Shown here: piece after piece, positions 8,049 through 15,519 of the stretch
How the letters are laid out: every line of letters begins with the position of its first letter
Position numbering within the stretch: position 1 is the stretch's first letter
Assembly: GCA_003220855.1 (NCBI GenBank)
Contig: QHTP01000146.1
Location: forward strand, 1 to 18,267
From: Gemmatimonadota bacterium
GTDB taxonomy: Bacteria; Gemmatimonadota; Gemmatimonadetes; Gemmatimonadales; GWC2-71-9
DNA length: 18,267 nt
Reading direction: 5' to 3'
Made by a program: the position numbers and the translations under genes
The notes under the pieces: generated by a model
Database searches by the model: none
What the model was told of the DNA's origin: nothing
Seen by the model: the letters and a program-made list of their open reading frames with translations, nothing else

Positions 8049-9485
8049 TCAGTGCACGGTGACCTTCGCCTGGCCCGTCTTGCCCTCGCTCGTGGCCCGC
8101 ACGAACGCCGTCCCGGCGGCGCGCGGCTGGATGCCGCTCGAAAGCCCATACCCGTGCACGATGAAGACCGAGGTGTCCGTGCTGAACCATGAGACGGGCC
8201 GGTCGCTGAGGCTGTTTCCTGCCGAGTCCCGCAGTTGCGCCTGGAAGCTGAAGCTCGTGTCGGTCAAGGCGACGCTCGCGCTCTCGGGCATTACAGTGAC
8301 CGTCGCGACCGAACCATTCCTTGTCGGGGCGACCACCTGGACTACGATGGAGTCGGCGAGGCCACCGCTCGTAACCTTGATCGTCGCGAATCCCGGCTGG
8401 CGCCCGCTCACGGAGGCGATGGTGTCGAACGCGACCCCGACGGGGAACACCATCGCAATCGACGTGTCGCCGCTCGTCCAGGTCACGGACGGATGCTGGA
8501 TTGGATTGCCGTTCGCATCGCCCACGGCCACCGCGAGCACGATCGATCCGCCGACACCCACGGACGACGGACCGGAGATGCGCACGTACGCCCCGTTCGA
8601 GCCCGCCTCGGGAAGGGACACGGACAGTTGCGTCGTGTCACCCGCTCGGACCTGTACGTTCGGCGTGACCACGGCGATGAGATCGGGCCGATCGATGCGC
8701 TCGATCCGGACCACGTACGTGCCGGCGCTCACAAAGGGGACCGTGTAGCGTCCCGTGGCATCGCTCAAACCCGTAGCGATGATCGCCGCCCCGGAGCAGG
8801 CACTATCACATACGGTCACGCCCGCGTCCTTCACCGGGACCACGCCGGCGCCATAGTTGGTCGTCACCGTTCCCGCGATCGCTCCAGCTGCCGCCGTATT
8901 GATGGCGCGTAGCTGGGGGAAGAGGGTGAACGAGCCCCCCCCGAAGTAGTCGAACAGAAAGCTGCGGCCCAGGTCGAAGTCGAGCACGATCTCGGCGCCC
9001 TCGGTCGGGACGTTCACCGGATACTGCACGAACGCGTAGATTGGCATTTCGTTCGTGCCCGAATGGTTCCGCCAGTCCACCGTGGCTTTGGCGCCGCTGT
9101 TGAAGATGATCGACGACAGACTCGTGTCGATCGTCATGCGAATCTCGTGGTACTGGCCGCTTGGGAGCTCTCCTGCCCCGAGGAAAGCCGTCGTGCCCCT
9201 CTGGAAAGCGAGGAGGTTGACGCTCTTCCGGGGCTCGGTGATGACCGTCCAGTCCCCAATGGTGCCCAAGGTGTCCGACGCATTGGTCTGCGTGCTCGCC
9301 TCGATACGGACGATGTAGAGGTTCACGCTCGCGACCGAGTCGTACGGGAAGGGGGAGTCGGTGAGCCGCACCGTGATGCGCGGCCGCAGGCCCGCTGGCG
9401 AGGCGAGCGTGGCCTCGTCCTGGTAGCAGCCGGCCAGTGAGAGGGCGACCACCAAGCATCCGGCGAGTGTGGCACGTTTTGACAT
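8049..9485 (-). CDS. DUF4382 lipoprotein with C-terminal Ig-like (Big2) domains
   Basis: A 478-residue exported lipoprotein. The signal peptide ends in a lipobox, LSLAGC (Cys20). A DUF4382-like domain follows (about 36-192; RITVRLTDSPFPYDSVASVN and LPSGQYHEIRMTID are characteristic). Next comes a carboxypeptidase-regulatory-like beta sandwich (about 202-292; GAIAGTVTTN, SDATGRYTVPFVSAGTYVVRI). Two Big2-type Ig-like domains end the protein (about 298-386 and 393-478; SVTWTSGDTSIAMV, VSWFSTDTSVFIV). It is probably a surface or periplasmic-facing adhesive or structural lipoprotein; no catalytic site is visible. The ATG at 9483-9485 has AGGAG 7 nt upstream. The frame stays open to 10325, but that part runs antisense through the sigma factor gene and is rejected. 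Confidence 0.88.
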   Translation of the reverse strand: MSKRATLAGCLVVALSLAGCYQDEATLASPAGLRPRITVRLTDSPFPYDSVASVNLYIVRIEASTQTNASDTLGTIGDWTVITEPRKSVNLLAFQRGTTAFLGAGELPSGQYHEIRMTIDTSLSSIIFNSGAKATVDWRNHSGTNEMPIYAFVQYPVNVPTEGAEIVLDFDLGRSFLFDYFGGGSFTLFPQLRAINTAAAGAIAGTVTTNYGAGVVPVKDAGVTVCDSACSGAAIIATGLSDATGRYTVPFVSAGTYVVRIERIDRPDLIAVVTPNVQVRAGDTTQLSVSLPEAGSNGAYVRISGPSSVGVGGSIVLAVAVGDANGNPIQHPSVTWTSGDTSIAMVFPVGVAFDTIASVSGRQPGFATIKVTSGGLADSIVVQVVAPTRNGSVATVTVMPESASVALTDTSFSFQAQLRDSAGNSLSDRPVSWFSTDTSVFIVHGYGLSSGIQPRAAGTAFVRATSEGKTGQAKVTVH

Positions 9486-9602
9486 AGACCAACTCCTGTG
9501 GCAGCGGACTTGCAGGTCGCCTTCGTGAGAGATACCTCTGCTACAATGCGCCGCGTCACAAGCGCGGCCGCCTGACACCGATGTGACGTCCGGGGAGCGC
9601 GG
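9486..9602. promoter_or_regulatory. Divergent control region between lipoprotein gene and ECF sigma operon
   Basis: A 117-bp gap between divergent genes. On the plus strand, TACAAT (9542-9547) is a good -10 candidate but lacks a clear -35. Just after it lies a perfect 6-bp inverted repeat (GCCGCG 9550-9555, CGCGGC 9563-9568, 7-nt loop). A second dyad, CGTCACA (9554-9560) and TGTGACG (9582-9588), is separated by 21 nt. GGGGAG (9592-9597) serves as the sigma gene ribosome binding site. No typical ECF AAC/CGT promoter is evident. The operator role of the dyads is an inference. Confidence 0.45.
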
Positions 9603-10160
9603 GTGGGTATACACAGCGTGGGGACGAGCGACGTCGACGTGGTGCGCCGGGTGCTCGGCGGCGACACCGCGGCATATGCCACGCTCGTCGCGCGGTACCG
9701 TGACCGGTTGGCCCGCTACGCCGTGCACATGCTCGGCAATCGCGAGGACGCCGAGGAGGCGCTCCAGGACGCGTTCGTCCGGGCGTATCGCTCGCTCGAG
9801 CGCTGCGACGATCCGGCGCGTTTTGGGGCGTGGCTGTACGGCATTCTGGTGAATCGGTGCCGCACGACGGGCGCCCGCGCGGCGAGACGCGGGCGGGTGT
9901 TCGTGCGCGACGAAGCCGCGCTCAACGGCGTCGCCCACGCGAGCGTCGCCGAACAGACCGAGGGGGAGGACGTGGTGTGCTGGGCCTTGGCGCGGCTGAC
10001 TCCGGAATACCGGGAAGCGTTTCTCCTCAAGCACGTCGAGGATCTCGAGTACGAAGAGATGGCGCGGGTGACCGGTGCGGGCGTGTCGGCGCTCAAGATG
10101 CGGGTGAAGCGCGCCCGCGAGCAGCTGCAAATGATTCTCAGGGAGGCGGAGCGTGTTTGA
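9603..10160 (+). CDS. ECF RNA polymerase sigma factor (sigma-70 family)
   Basis: A 185-residue extracytoplasmic-function sigma factor with only regions 2 and 4. Region 2: FxxLVxRY-type start (YATLVARYRDRLARYAVHML, 25-44), the REDAEEALQDAFVRAYRSL (48-66) core-binding helix, and FGAWLYGILVNRCR (74-87) for -10 recognition. Region 4: WALARLTPEYREAFLLKHVEDLEYEEMA with the helix-turn-helix GAGVSALKMRVKRAREQLQ (158-176). The start is a GTG at 9603 with GGGGAG 5 nt upstream; another in-frame GTG at 9618 is possible. The 3' end overlaps the next gene by 8 nt, so the two are coupled, as is usual for an ECF sigma and its regulator. Confidence 0.93.
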   Translation: MGIHSVGTSDVDVVRRVLGGDTAAYATLVARYRDRLARYAVHMLGNREDAEEALQDAFVRAYRSLERCDDPARFGAWLYGILVNRCRTTGARAARRGRVFVRDEAALNGVAHASVAEQTEGEDVVCWALARLTPEYREAFLLKHVEDLEYEEMARVTGAGVSALKMRVKRAREQLQMILREAERV

Positions 10161-10698
10161 GCCGGATGAGGAGCTCGTCGGGCGCGTCGTGCGGCAGCTG
10201 CGCCGTCCGGTCACGGTCGATGCTAACCTCGATGCGCGCGTGATGGAGCAGATCGCGCGGCTCCCGGCCCGCCGGGCGGGAGGGGCGACGCGCGCGACCT
10301 GGCACTGGCTCACGAGGCCCCGCACCGTGCGGCTCTCGCCATTGAGCGCGCTCGCGATCGCCGCGGTGTTCGTCGCGGTCGTGCTGTCGCGTCCCGATCG
10401 ACTGTCTCACCCTGCCTCCACCGGCGCGCGCGAGTTCAGCTTCGTCGTGGTCGCGCCGCGCGCGGCGACTGTGTCGCTCGTGGGGGACTTCAACGACTGG
10501 GACGCCGCCCGCACGCCGATGCAGCGCGCCGGCAAGCAAGCATCGGTGTGGACCGCTGTGCTTCCGTTGACACCGGGGCGGTATCGCTACGCGTTCCTCG
10601 TGGACGGCGTGAGCTGGCTGGCCGATCCCGCGGCTCCCGCCGCGCGCGATGACGAGTTCGGCACGCCGAGCTCGGTCGTGACCGTGGGGGGCTCGTGA
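10153..10698 (+). CDS. Putative membrane anti-sigma protein with extracytoplasmic CBM48-like domain
   Basis: A 181-residue protein in the anti-sigma position. It has a charged cytoplasmic N-terminus (1-60) that could clamp the sigma factor, one transmembrane segment (about 62-79, SPLSALAIAAVFVAVVL), then a periplasmic CBM48/AMPK-beta-like glycogen-binding domain (about 93-178). The domain hallmarks are VSLVGDFNDW (107-116), LPLTPGRYRYAFLVDG (137-152) and an aspartate-proline (ADP 157-159). Trp116 and Trp155 line up with the two sugar-stacking tryptophans of AMPK-beta, while the lysine and asparagine sugar contacts appear replaced. There is no HxxxCxxC zinc anti-sigma motif, so the anti-sigma role rests on position and topology. 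It starts at GTG 10153 inside the sigma gene. Confidence 0.75.
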   Translation: MFEPDEELVGRVVRQLRRPVTVDANLDARVMEQIARLPARRAGGATRATWHWLTRPRTVRLSPLSALAIAAVFVAVVLSRPDRLSHPASTGAREFSFVVVAPRAATVSLVGDFNDWDAARTPMQRAGKQASVWTAVLPLTPGRYRYAFLVDGVSWLADPAAPAARDDEFGTPSSVVTVGGS

Positions 10699-11327
10699 CG
10701 GTGTACTGGCGCCGGCTCGGGTCCGGCCTGGTCGCGGCGACTCTCGTCGCGGGCACGGCCGCCGCCCAGCGGCCCGATTCGCGGCTCGAGCGCCTCGACT
10801 CGATCACCCGACCGATCGTGGCGGCGTTGGTCGATTCGGCGCGCGCGGCCGCGCTCCCCACCGAGCCACTGGTGCAGCGCGCCCTCGAAGGCGCGACCAA
10901 GCGGGCCACCGCCGACCGCATCGTCGCCGCGGTCCGCGGGCTGGCCCTCGACCTGGGCCACGCGCGTCACGCCCTCGGCCCCACGGCCTCGCCACCCGAG
11001 CTGACGGCCGCGGCCGCGGCGCTGCGCGCCGGGGCGCCCGCGGCCACCTTGACCGAGCTGCGGCGGGTGCGGCGGGCGTCCCTGATCGTGCCGCTCGCCG
11101 TGCTCACGGACCTCGTCGCGAGCGGCGTCCCGGTCGACAGCGCCGCGGCCGCGGTGCTCTCCCTCGCCGCGAACGCACGAGACACAGACCTGGTCGAGTT
11201 CCGCCGCGCCGTGGAGCGCGACATCGCACTCGGCGCACCGCCCGCGTCTGCGACCGCCGCCGCGGTCGCCAACGCAGCCGTGCAAGTGAACGCGGGGGCC
11301 CGCCAGCAGCGCCCCGGCCGTCCCTGA
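10695..11327 (+). CDS. Secreted alanine-rich helical protein, function unknown
   Basis: A 210-residue protein starting at a GTG that overlaps the preceding stop (GTGA). The N-terminus (MTVYWRRLGSGLVAATLVAG) is a Sec signal peptide, with probable cleavage after about residue 24-25 (TAAAQ). The mature part is Ala/Leu/Arg/Val-rich and predicted all-helical, with repeated AAALRAGAPAAT- and LTDLVASGVP-like helix-turn stretches around 100-150. It has no recognised family, cysteines or catalytic motif. Its place between the membrane CBM48 protein and the barrel-like protein suggests a periplasmic linker, chaperone or sensor part, which is an inference only. Confidence 0.72.
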   Translation: MTVYWRRLGSGLVAATLVAGTAAAQRPDSRLERLDSITRPIVAALVDSARAAALPTEPLVQRALEGATKRATADRIVAAVRGLALDLGHARHALGPTASPPELTAAAAALRAGAPAATLTELRRVRRASLIVPLAVLTDLVASGVPVDSAAAAVLSLAANARDTDLVEFRRAVERDIALGAPPASATAAAVANAAVQVNAGARQQRPGRP

Positions 11328-11331
11328 TAGC

Positions 11332-12492
11332 GTGCGGCCGCCCTGGGCCGCGAGACATACGTGGGCCGCGTCCGTCGCCGCGGCGTGGTCGCTCTTGGGC
11401 CCTCGCGCCCCGTCGGCGCAAACGACGGGTACCGTCGACGTCGGCGTGTCGTCCGTACGCTACGACGGCTTCCTCCCTTCGGCGGCCGCGTCGCTCTCGC
11501 CCGCCCTGCGCTGGGAGCAGCCGACCAGCACCCTCACGGCGCGCGGCACCTATCTGCGGTTCGAGAGCGGCCACCGGAGTCTCCAGGGTCTCGTCGCCGG
11601 CTCGTTCCTGATCCGTCCCCCCGAGCATCGGTGGCGGGGTGAACTGGGTGGCTCGGTGGGCGCGAGCCGCTATCTCGACTTCGCGAGCTTCTGGCACGCC
11701 ACCGCCGACGCGCGACTGCATGTCCTGGGAGCGGACCGCGGCGCCTGGATCGGAGCCACCGCCGGGCGCACCTCGTACGGCAGTGCGGCGCTCCCCGTCA
11801 CCGGTGCCGGCATCGGAGCGTGGGCGCGGCGCTCCGGTGTGACGCTGGCGGCGTCGGCGAGCCGCTCGTTCGTGGGCGACACGACGTACAGCGATCTCGT
11901 CTCGACCGCCCAGGCCCGTCGCGGGGCGCTCGCACTCGACGCGTCCCTCGGCGCCCGGTTCGCGAGCCGGGGGGGCGGGCACGGCGTGTTCGGCGAAGCG
12001 AGCGCGACGCTCACGCTGGGCCAGCGAACAATGCTGTTCGTGGCCGGGGGTCGCTACCCCACCGACCCGGTCAGTGGCAGCGTGGCCGGTCGCTACGTGA
12101 GCGGCGGCATACGGCTGCGCCTCGCGAGCCCGGCCCGGCTCGCCGCCCGCACCGCTCTGCCGAGCGCGGCGCGGCAGCGGACGCCGGACGACGATGACCC
12201 CGTGCCAGGTGCGCGGCTCGAGGTTGCGTCGCAGCCCAACGGCGCCGTCCGCCTCGTGCTGCACACGGCCAGCAGCGTGGCGGGCGTCGAGCTCGCGGGC
12301 GACTTCACCGACTGGGAACCGCGCCCGCTGCGCCGCACCGCCGACGGAATGTGGGAAGCGGTGCTGCTGATCCCGAGCGGCCTGCACCGGCTGAACGTGC
12401 GGATCGACGGAGGCGCGTGGATCGTCCCGGCCGGGATGACTCGTGCGGCCGACGACTACGGCGACGAGGTCGGGATCATGGCGGTGCCCTAA
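11332..12492 (+). CDS. Putative outer-membrane beta-barrel with C-terminal CBM48-like domain
   Basis: A 386-residue exported protein. The signal peptide is about 1-29 (ends APSAQ). The middle (about 31-268) has alternating polar/aromatic strands with glycine turns (GTVDVGVSSVRYDGF, ELGGSVGASRYLDFASFWHA, AWIGATAGRTSYG, GVTLAASASRSFVGDTTYSD, RTMLFVAGGRYPTDP), typical of a small outer-membrane barrel. After a linker with DDDDP (286-290) comes a CBM48-like domain (about 300-385): VELAGDFTDWEPRPL (319-333), LIPSGLHRLNVRIDGGAW (346-363). Trp328 and Trp363 match the aromatic sugar platform of the family. It starts at a GTG 4 nt after the upstream stop, is last in the operon and ends 4 nt from the convergent Nif3-like gene. 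The barrel call comes from strand pattern only. Confidence 0.72.
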   Translation: MRPPWAARHTWAASVAAAWSLLGPRAPSAQTTGTVDVGVSSVRYDGFLPSAAASLSPALRWEQPTSTLTARGTYLRFESGHRSLQGLVAGSFLIRPPEHRWRGELGGSVGASRYLDFASFWHATADARLHVLGADRGAWIGATAGRTSYGSAALPVTGAGIGAWARRSGVTLAASASRSFVGDTTYSDLVSTAQARRGALALDASLGARFASRGGGHGVFGEASATLTLGQRTMLFVAGGRYPTDPVSGSVAGRYVSGGIRLRLASPARLAARTALPSAARQRTPDDDDPVPGARLEVASQPNGAVRLVLHTASSVAGVELAGDFTDWEPRPLRRTADGMWEAVLLIPSGLHRLNVRIDGGAWIVPAGMTRAADDYGDEVGIMAVP

Positions 12493-12496
12493 CCGC

Positions 12497-13258
12497 TCAG
12501 AGGTCCGTCGGGTGGTCCAGAAACGTCCAAGGGAGGTCGAACTCGGTGCAGAGCCGCTCGGCCAGTGCCTTCACGCCGAACGTTTCCGTCGCGTAGTGCC
12601 CCGCGTAGAACACGTTCAGCCCCAGCTCCTCGGCATCGAAGAACGTGTGGTGCGACCCTTCACCCGTGATGTATGTGTCGAGGCCCACCGCGGCGGCCTG
12701 CCCGATCATCGAGCCCGCGGCTCCCGTGACGATCCCGACCCGGCGCACGCGCTCGGGCCCGAACGCCATGAGCCGGGTGCGCCCGCCCACGACGTCTTCC
12801 AGGCGCTGCGCCAGGGCCGCGCGCGGGACGTCGACCTCTCCCCAGACGCCGATCCGCATCCCGTACTCCTCCCCGAACTCTCCGCGCCGAGCGACGCCGA
12901 GTTGGTGGGCCAGCAGCGCGTTGTTGCCGACCTCGGGATGCACGTCCAACGGGAGGTGCGCGCTGTACAGTGCGATGTTGTGCTTGATGAGTCCCGCCAC
13001 CCGACGATACGCGCGCCCGGTGAGGGGCTCGAGCCCACGCCAGAAGAGACCGTGATGGACCAGGAGCAAGTCGGCCCCTTGCTGCGCCGCCATCTGCACC
13101 GTGGCGTCGCATAGGTCCACGGCGGCCGCCGCACGGCTGATCGTTCCACCGTTCGCGACCTGGAGCCCGTTGAGAGCGTTGGGAGCGTCCGCCACCTCGC
13201 TGATGCGGAGATAGCGATCGAGATACGACACCAGCACGGCCAGATCGATCGCGCGCAT
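12497..13258 (-). CDS. Nif3-like dinuclear metal centre hexameric protein (YbgI/DUF34 family)
   Basis: A 253-residue Nif3/YbgI family member, often annotated as 'GTP cyclohydrolase 1 type 2'. Metal ligands are in place: LLLVHHG (His68, His69), SAHLPLDVHPEVGNN (Asp105) and FYAGHYATETFG (His221, Glu225). Proteins of this family form hexameric rings with two metals per subunit; the cellular role is unsettled. The single-domain length matches E. coli YbgI rather than the longer PII-domain forms. The start is the ATG at 13256-13258. A TATACT box lies 10 nt upstream on the minus strand, giving a very short leader, and no Shine-Dalgarno is seen. Confidence 0.92.
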   Translation of the reverse strand: MRAIDLAVLVSYLDRYLRISEVADAPNALNGLQVANGGTISRAAAAVDLCDATVQMAAQQGADLLLVHHGLFWRGLEPLTGRAYRRVAGLIKHNIALYSAHLPLDVHPEVGNNALLAHQLGVARRGEFGEEYGMRIGVWGEVDVPRAALAQRLEDVVGGRTRLMAFGPERVRRVGIVTGAAGSMIGQAAAVGLDTYITGEGSHHTFFDAEELGLNVFYAGHYATETFGVKALAERLCTEFDLPWTFLDHPTDL

Positions 13259-13407
13259 CAGGCGAGCCAGTATAGAGACATTATCTCACCAGATTATCGA
13301 CAGTGACGCGAGATTTTCACGTCACCACAGCAGCTAAGCTATTTACTGACAACGACATATGAAATCCACATGGAGAGCGTGTGCAGTGTGGATATCCCCG
13401 GGGGCGT
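13259..13407. promoter_or_regulatory. AT-richer intergenic region with DnaA-box-like words and dyads
   Basis: A 149-bp gap, one of two AT-richer gaps in the window, upstream of the Nif3-like gene and after the bactofilin stop. It contains TATACT (minus strand, 13274-13269) as a likely -10 for the Nif3-like gene. Words close to the DnaA box TTATCCACA are TTATCGACA (13294-13302, 8 of 9), AAATCCACA (13362-13370, 7 of 9) and, on the minus strand, ATATCCACA (13395-13387, 8 of 9). Two dyads are present: GTGACG/CGTCAC (13303-13308 and 13320-13325) and ATCCACA/TGTGGAT (13364-13370 and 13387-13393). The second could also be a hairpin at the end of the bactofilin transcript. Confidence 0.45.
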
Positions 13408-13818
13408 CTAGTACGACCGCCCCGCGTTGAGTTTTTCGCCAGGCTCTGCTTCGAGCGCCGCTTCACCCATGCGAACGACGCCGTTGATCTCGCCGCCTTC
13501 CTGCACCAGCAGCCGCTTGGCCGCCACGTCACCATGCACGACGCTGGTGGACTGAATCTCGATGCGCTCGTCGGCCCGGATGCTGCCCCGTACCTCGCCG
13601 CCGATGATCGCTTCGCGCGAGATCACGTCCCCCTCGACCTCTCCCCCCTTCCCCACCAGCACCTGCCGAGCGGCGCGCACCGTACCCACCACCGTGCCCT
13701 CGATCTTTACGACGCCGTCGGCGGTGATGTCGCCGACGACGCGCATCCCCGTGCCGATGATGGAGAGTCCGGGTTCGCCCTCGGGCGCGCCCTGCCCCTT
13801 CTCGGTGAACATCGCCAT
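13408..13818 (-). CDS. Bactofilin (polymer-forming cytoskeletal protein)
   Basis: A 136-residue bactofilin (DUF583). The central domain (about 18-118) is a run of short beta repeats with regular GxVxGxV-type spacing: IIGTGMRVVGDITADGVVKI, EGTVVGTVRA, GGEVEGDVISREAIIGGEVRG, TSVVHGDVAAKRLLVQEGGE. This is the right-handed beta-helix that self-assembles into filaments without nucleotide. Both tails are short and flexible. The ATG at 13816-13818 has AGGAG 7 nt upstream and lies 1 nt after the LytM peptidase stop. Pairing with an M23 peptidase is a known arrangement, where bactofilin directs local peptidoglycan remodelling; linkage to parAB echoes Myxococcus, where bactofilins position the segregation machinery. 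Confidence 0.93.
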   Translation of the reverse strand: MAMFTEKGQGAPEGEPGLSIIGTGMRVVGDITADGVVKIEGTVVGTVRAARQVLVGKGGEVEGDVISREAIIGGEVRGSIRADERIEIQSTSVVHGDVAAKRLLVQEGGEINGVVRMGEAALEAEPGEKLNAGRSY

Positions 13819-13819
13819 G

Positions 13820-14614
13820 TCAATTCTCCTGTTTGACGACCGTGAGGGGGTCGAGTGATTTCCCCTCGCGGCGGATTTCGAAGTGGAGGTGCGGCGCGGT
13901 GGATCGCCCCGAGTTGCCGGATAGCGCGATCACCTGTCCCGCCTGCGTCGAGTCGCCCTCGCGCACCAGGATGCGCGACGCGTGCCCGTACATCGTTTCA
14001 AAGCCCCCCGCATGACGCAAGAGGACGAACTGCCCGTAGGCGGGGTCGGTGCCGGCGGCCTCGACGACGCCACCACCGGCCGCGCGCACCGGCGTGCCCG
14101 GGGGCACGGCGATATCGATGCCGGGGTGAGACTCGGCGGGATCGCCCGGGCGCACCTGGCCGCGGGTGACGAAGCCGGGGATATCGAGCGGCCAGTGCGT
14201 CGGCTCCGAGGTGCCGCTCTCGTAGCGCAACGGCGCCGAGGGTGGTCGCGCGCGCACCGCGATGCTGTGCATCAGGTCGGGGCTGACGGCGGCCTTGTCG
14301 GGGGGCGCTTTGACGCCGAGCATGGAGCGGAGCTCCTGGTAATTCGATTCGGCGCGGTTCAGGGCCGCGGCGAGCTGCTGCACGCGGCTGTTCTCCTGCT
14401 CGAGGCGCGCGACTTCCCGCTCCAGCCCCGGCACGCGGGCGGCGGCGCGACCGATCGGCCCGGCGAACGCGAAGAACAACACGATCAGCAGGCCGATCAC
14501 CAGCGCGCTCCACTTTCCCGCCTCGAAGGCCCAGAGGGGCAGGCGGTACTGACGGGAGGCGAGTTCCCCGTCGGTATGGACGACGATGGTGACGCGGCGA
14601 TCCTTGTGCCTCAT
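13820..14614 (-). CDS. M23 (LytM) family peptidase, membrane-anchored, bactofilin partner
   Basis: A 264-residue peptidoglycan endopeptidase. Order: basic cytoplasmic N-terminus (1-33), one transmembrane helix (about 35-52, SALVIGLLIVLFFAFAGP), a coiled coil (about 63-98, LEREVARLEQENSRVQQLAA), a linker, then the LytM domain (about 160-256). The zinc site is complete: HPGID (His163, Asp167) and the HxH motif in PHLHFE (His242, His244), with His211 in MYGHASR as the catalytic histidine. It is therefore likely to be an active enzyme cutting cross-links in the periplasm. The start ATG overlaps the parB stop (ATGA, 14611-14614), so it is translationally coupled to the segregation genes. Confidence 0.93.
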   Translation of the reverse strand: MRHKDRRVTIVVHTDGELASRQYRLPLWAFEAGKWSALVIGLLIVLFFAFAGPIGRAAARVPGLEREVARLEQENSRVQQLAAALNRAESNYQELRSMLGVKAPPDKAAVSPDLMHSIAVRARPPSAPLRYESGTSEPTHWPLDIPGFVTRGQVRPGDPAESHPGIDIAVPPGTPVRAAGGGVVEAAGTDPAYGQFVLLRHAGGFETMYGHASRILVREGDSTQAGQVIALSGNSGRSTAPHLHFEIRREGKSLDPLTVVKQEN

Positions 14615-15519
14615 CCGTCGAACGGCGTACCCAGGATCAGCTCGAGGAGGCGCGCGAGATCGTCGTTGGAGTAGAAGTTGACGTGTAGTTGACCCTTGCC
14701 CTTGGCGCGGAGCGTCACGCGGACGTCGGTGCCGAGCCGGCGCCGCAGCGCGTCTTCGATGCGACGCACTTCGGGCGCCTGGCCCTGCCCTTTCTTGAGC
14801 CGCGGGCGTCTCACCGGCGCCCGCCCTCCGCGCACCCGGTCCTCGACGTCTCGCACCGACAGGCCGGCGTCGACCGCTTCCTTGGCAAGTGACGTGGCGA
14901 GGCGTGCGTCGTCGAGGGCGAGGAGCGCGCGAGCGTGGCCGACCGACAACCCGCCGTCGTGCAGCAGTGCGAGCACCGCCGCCGGGAGCTTGAGGAGCCG
15001 GAGGGCATTCGCGACGGTCGAGCGGTCGCGTCCCACCGCATCCGCCACGTCCTGCTGCGTCAGGTTGAACTCGGCGATGAGTCGTTCGTACCCGCGCGCT
15101 TCGTCCACAGGGGACAGATCGTCGCGCTGCAGGTTCTCGACCAACGCGAGCGTCAGCACGGTGCGGTCGTCCACTTCGCGCTTGACGGCGGGGATCTTCT
15201 CCCAGCCGAGCGCTTGGCAGGCGCGCAGCCGCCGTTCGCCGGCGATCAGCTCGAATCCGCCATTGCCCGCACCACCGCTACCGACGGGCGCCTGGCGCAC
15301 CACGACCGGCTGGAGCAGACCCGCTTTGCGGATCGACGCCGTGAGCTCGTCGAGCGCGGCGGGGTCGACGTCGCGGCGTGGTTGGTACGGGTTGGGGCGG
15401 ATCTCGGCGATGGCCAGCTCGACGAGACTGCCCTCGCGCTGCGCCTCCTCGCGGGTGGGTCCCAGCAGGGCTTCGAGCCCTCGGCCGAGGCGACGGCGAC
15501 TCGTGATGGTTTCCGTCAT
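14611..15519 (-). CDS. parB: Chromosome partitioning protein ParB (CTPase, parS-binding)
   Basis: A 302-residue chromosomal ParB. The N-terminal LGRGLEALLG (11-20) is the segment that contacts ParA. The CTP-binding ParB/Srx domain includes NPYQPRR (43-49) and GERRLRA (94-100), followed by ENLQRDDLSPVDEA (128-141). The helix-turn-helix that reads parS lies around 152-176 (LTQQDVADAVGRDRSTVANA). The C-terminal dimer domain (about 250-302) ends LLELILGTPFDG. No residue blocks are missing, unlike the neighbouring ParA. The start overlaps the parA stop by 4 nt (ATGA, 15516-15519). Two parS sites lie about 0.8 kb upstream. Confidence 0.96.
   Translation of the reverse strand: MTETITSRRRLGRGLEALLGPTREEAQREGSLVELAIAEIRPNPYQPRRDVDPAALDELTASIRKAGLLQPVVVRQAPVGSGGAGNGGFELIAGERRLRACQALGWEKIPAVKREVDDRTVLTLALVENLQRDDLSPVDEARGYERLIAEFNLTQQDVADAVGRDRSTVANALRLLKLPAAVLALLHDGGLSVGHARALLALDDARLATSLAKEAVDAGLSVRDVEDRVRGGRAPVRRPRLKKGQGQAPEVRRIEDALRRRLGTDVRVTLRAKGKGQLHVNFYSNDDLARLLELILGTPFDG

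Noticed and set aside
9486..10325. In-frame upstream extension of the DUF4382 lipoprotein reading frame by about 280 codons
   Set aside because: It runs antisense through the ECF sigma gene, has shadow-like composition, and would bury a clear lipoprotein signal with its own ribosome binding site at 9485.
13259..13407. Calling this gap the chromosomal oriC outright
   Set aside because: Only three imperfect DnaA-like words, no dnaA/dnaN and no skew data; kept as a finding only.
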